Shown piece after piece: positions 5,252 through 5,462 of a DNA stretch of 5,462 bases (position 1 is the first letter of the stretch; every line of letters starts with the position of its first letter). The stretch lies in the NCBI GenBank assembly GCA_011192055.1, contig DUES01000156.1, forward strand, positions 13,297-18,758, given 5' to 3'. Under the pieces are notes generated by a model. That model was not told the origin of the DNA, did no database searches, and saw nothing but the letters and a program-made list of their open reading frames with translations. The position numbers were made by a program, and so were the translations under genes. The stretch is from Dehalococcoidia bacterium. GTDB taxonomy: Bacteria; Chloroflexota; Dehalococcoidia; Dehalococcoidales; Fen-1064.

Positions 5252-5462
5252 ATGAGCCTTTGGGTATGCGTACCACTAATCCCGGGTATCTTGAATTTAC
5301 TTCTTATCTTCCTGGTGCTCCGGAGCAACTGGAGGGACCGCCTGAATCGCGTGGTCTCTCTTTTCCTTCTTGCCATGGCAGTCTGGGCTTTCGCCGTTTT
5401 CGGGCTCCGGGTTGTACCCTCTCTTGAAGAAGCTCTTCCCTGGCAGAAGGTAGCCCTTGCCA
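5252..5462 (+). CDS. Multi-spanning membrane protein, probably the N-terminal 7TM region of a sensor histidine kinase (3'-truncated by the window)
   Basis: An open frame of 70 codons runs off the window end. It begins MSLWVCVPLIPG, and two hydrophobic helices are visible at residues about 4-23 and 33-52. They are joined by a short positively charged, probably cytoplasmic loop (RSNWRDRLNR). The second helix, with NRVVSLFLLAMAVWAF followed by a polar turn and PWQKVALA, resembles the start of the 7TM sensor region found at the N-terminus of many bacterial histidine kinases and some diguanylate cyclases. No catalytic domain is in view, so the kinase call is inference from this resemblance and from the nearby response regulator. 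It is 3 nt from the GH3 stop with a good SD, so the two genes are almost certainly co-transcribed. Confidence 0.6.
   Translation, partial: MSLWVCVPLIPGILNLLLIFLVLRSNWRDRLNRVVSLFLLAMAVWAFAVFGLRVVPSLEEALPWQKVALA

Noticed and set aside
1..5462. Mobile elements, CRISPR arrays, tRNA or rRNA genes
   Set aside because: No transposase-like frame, no regularly spaced repeats, and no cloverleaf or rRNA-like sequence was seen on either strand.

Overview
The window looks like a chromosomal segment from an anaerobic bacterium. Protein style suggests Chloroflexota, probably Dehalococcoidia or a relative, but this is recalled family resemblance and not a search result. Bacterial origin is supported directly by strong Shine-Dalgarno (SD) sequences and a consensus sigma-70-type promoter (TTGACA, 18 nt, TATAAT). 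All recognisable genes are on the + strand, and no mobile element, tRNA, rRNA or CRISPR array was seen.

Left part (1-2344): the 3' end of a gene for an iron-sulfur electron-transfer subunit (one plant-type [2Fe-2S] domain plus two ferredoxin-type [4Fe-4S] motifs), followed by a complete gene for a fumarate reductase/succinate dehydrogenase-type flavoprotein. The SD of the second gene overlaps the stop codon of the first, so they form one operon. The flavoprotein keeps all substrate-binding residues of the SdhA/FrdA family. It has Asn where membrane-bound enzymes carry the His that is covalently linked to FAD, a long N-terminal extension and a short C-terminus.

Middle (2345-2691): a gene-free stretch of 347 bases with a weak terminator candidate, a perfect 12-bp palindrome, a textbook promoter with a 10-bp palindrome in its spacer, and a leader that can fold into nested helices enclosing the ribosome binding site and start codon of the next gene.

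Right part (2692-5462): an OmpR/PhoB-family response regulator; a 196-base AT-rich gap with repeated TTAACA-type hexamers just upstream of a TATAAT box that lacks a good -35; a GH3-family (ANL-superfamily-like) acyl-acid amido synthetase; and, 3 bases later, the start of a multi-spanning membrane protein that resembles the N-terminal 7TM sensor region of histidine kinases. The response regulator, adenylating enzyme and probable membrane sensor may form one signalling module, with the GH3 enzyme making or removing a small-molecule conjugate. That functional link is inference from gene order. Both leaders in this part show stems that would cover the translation start, which may mean post-transcriptional control.
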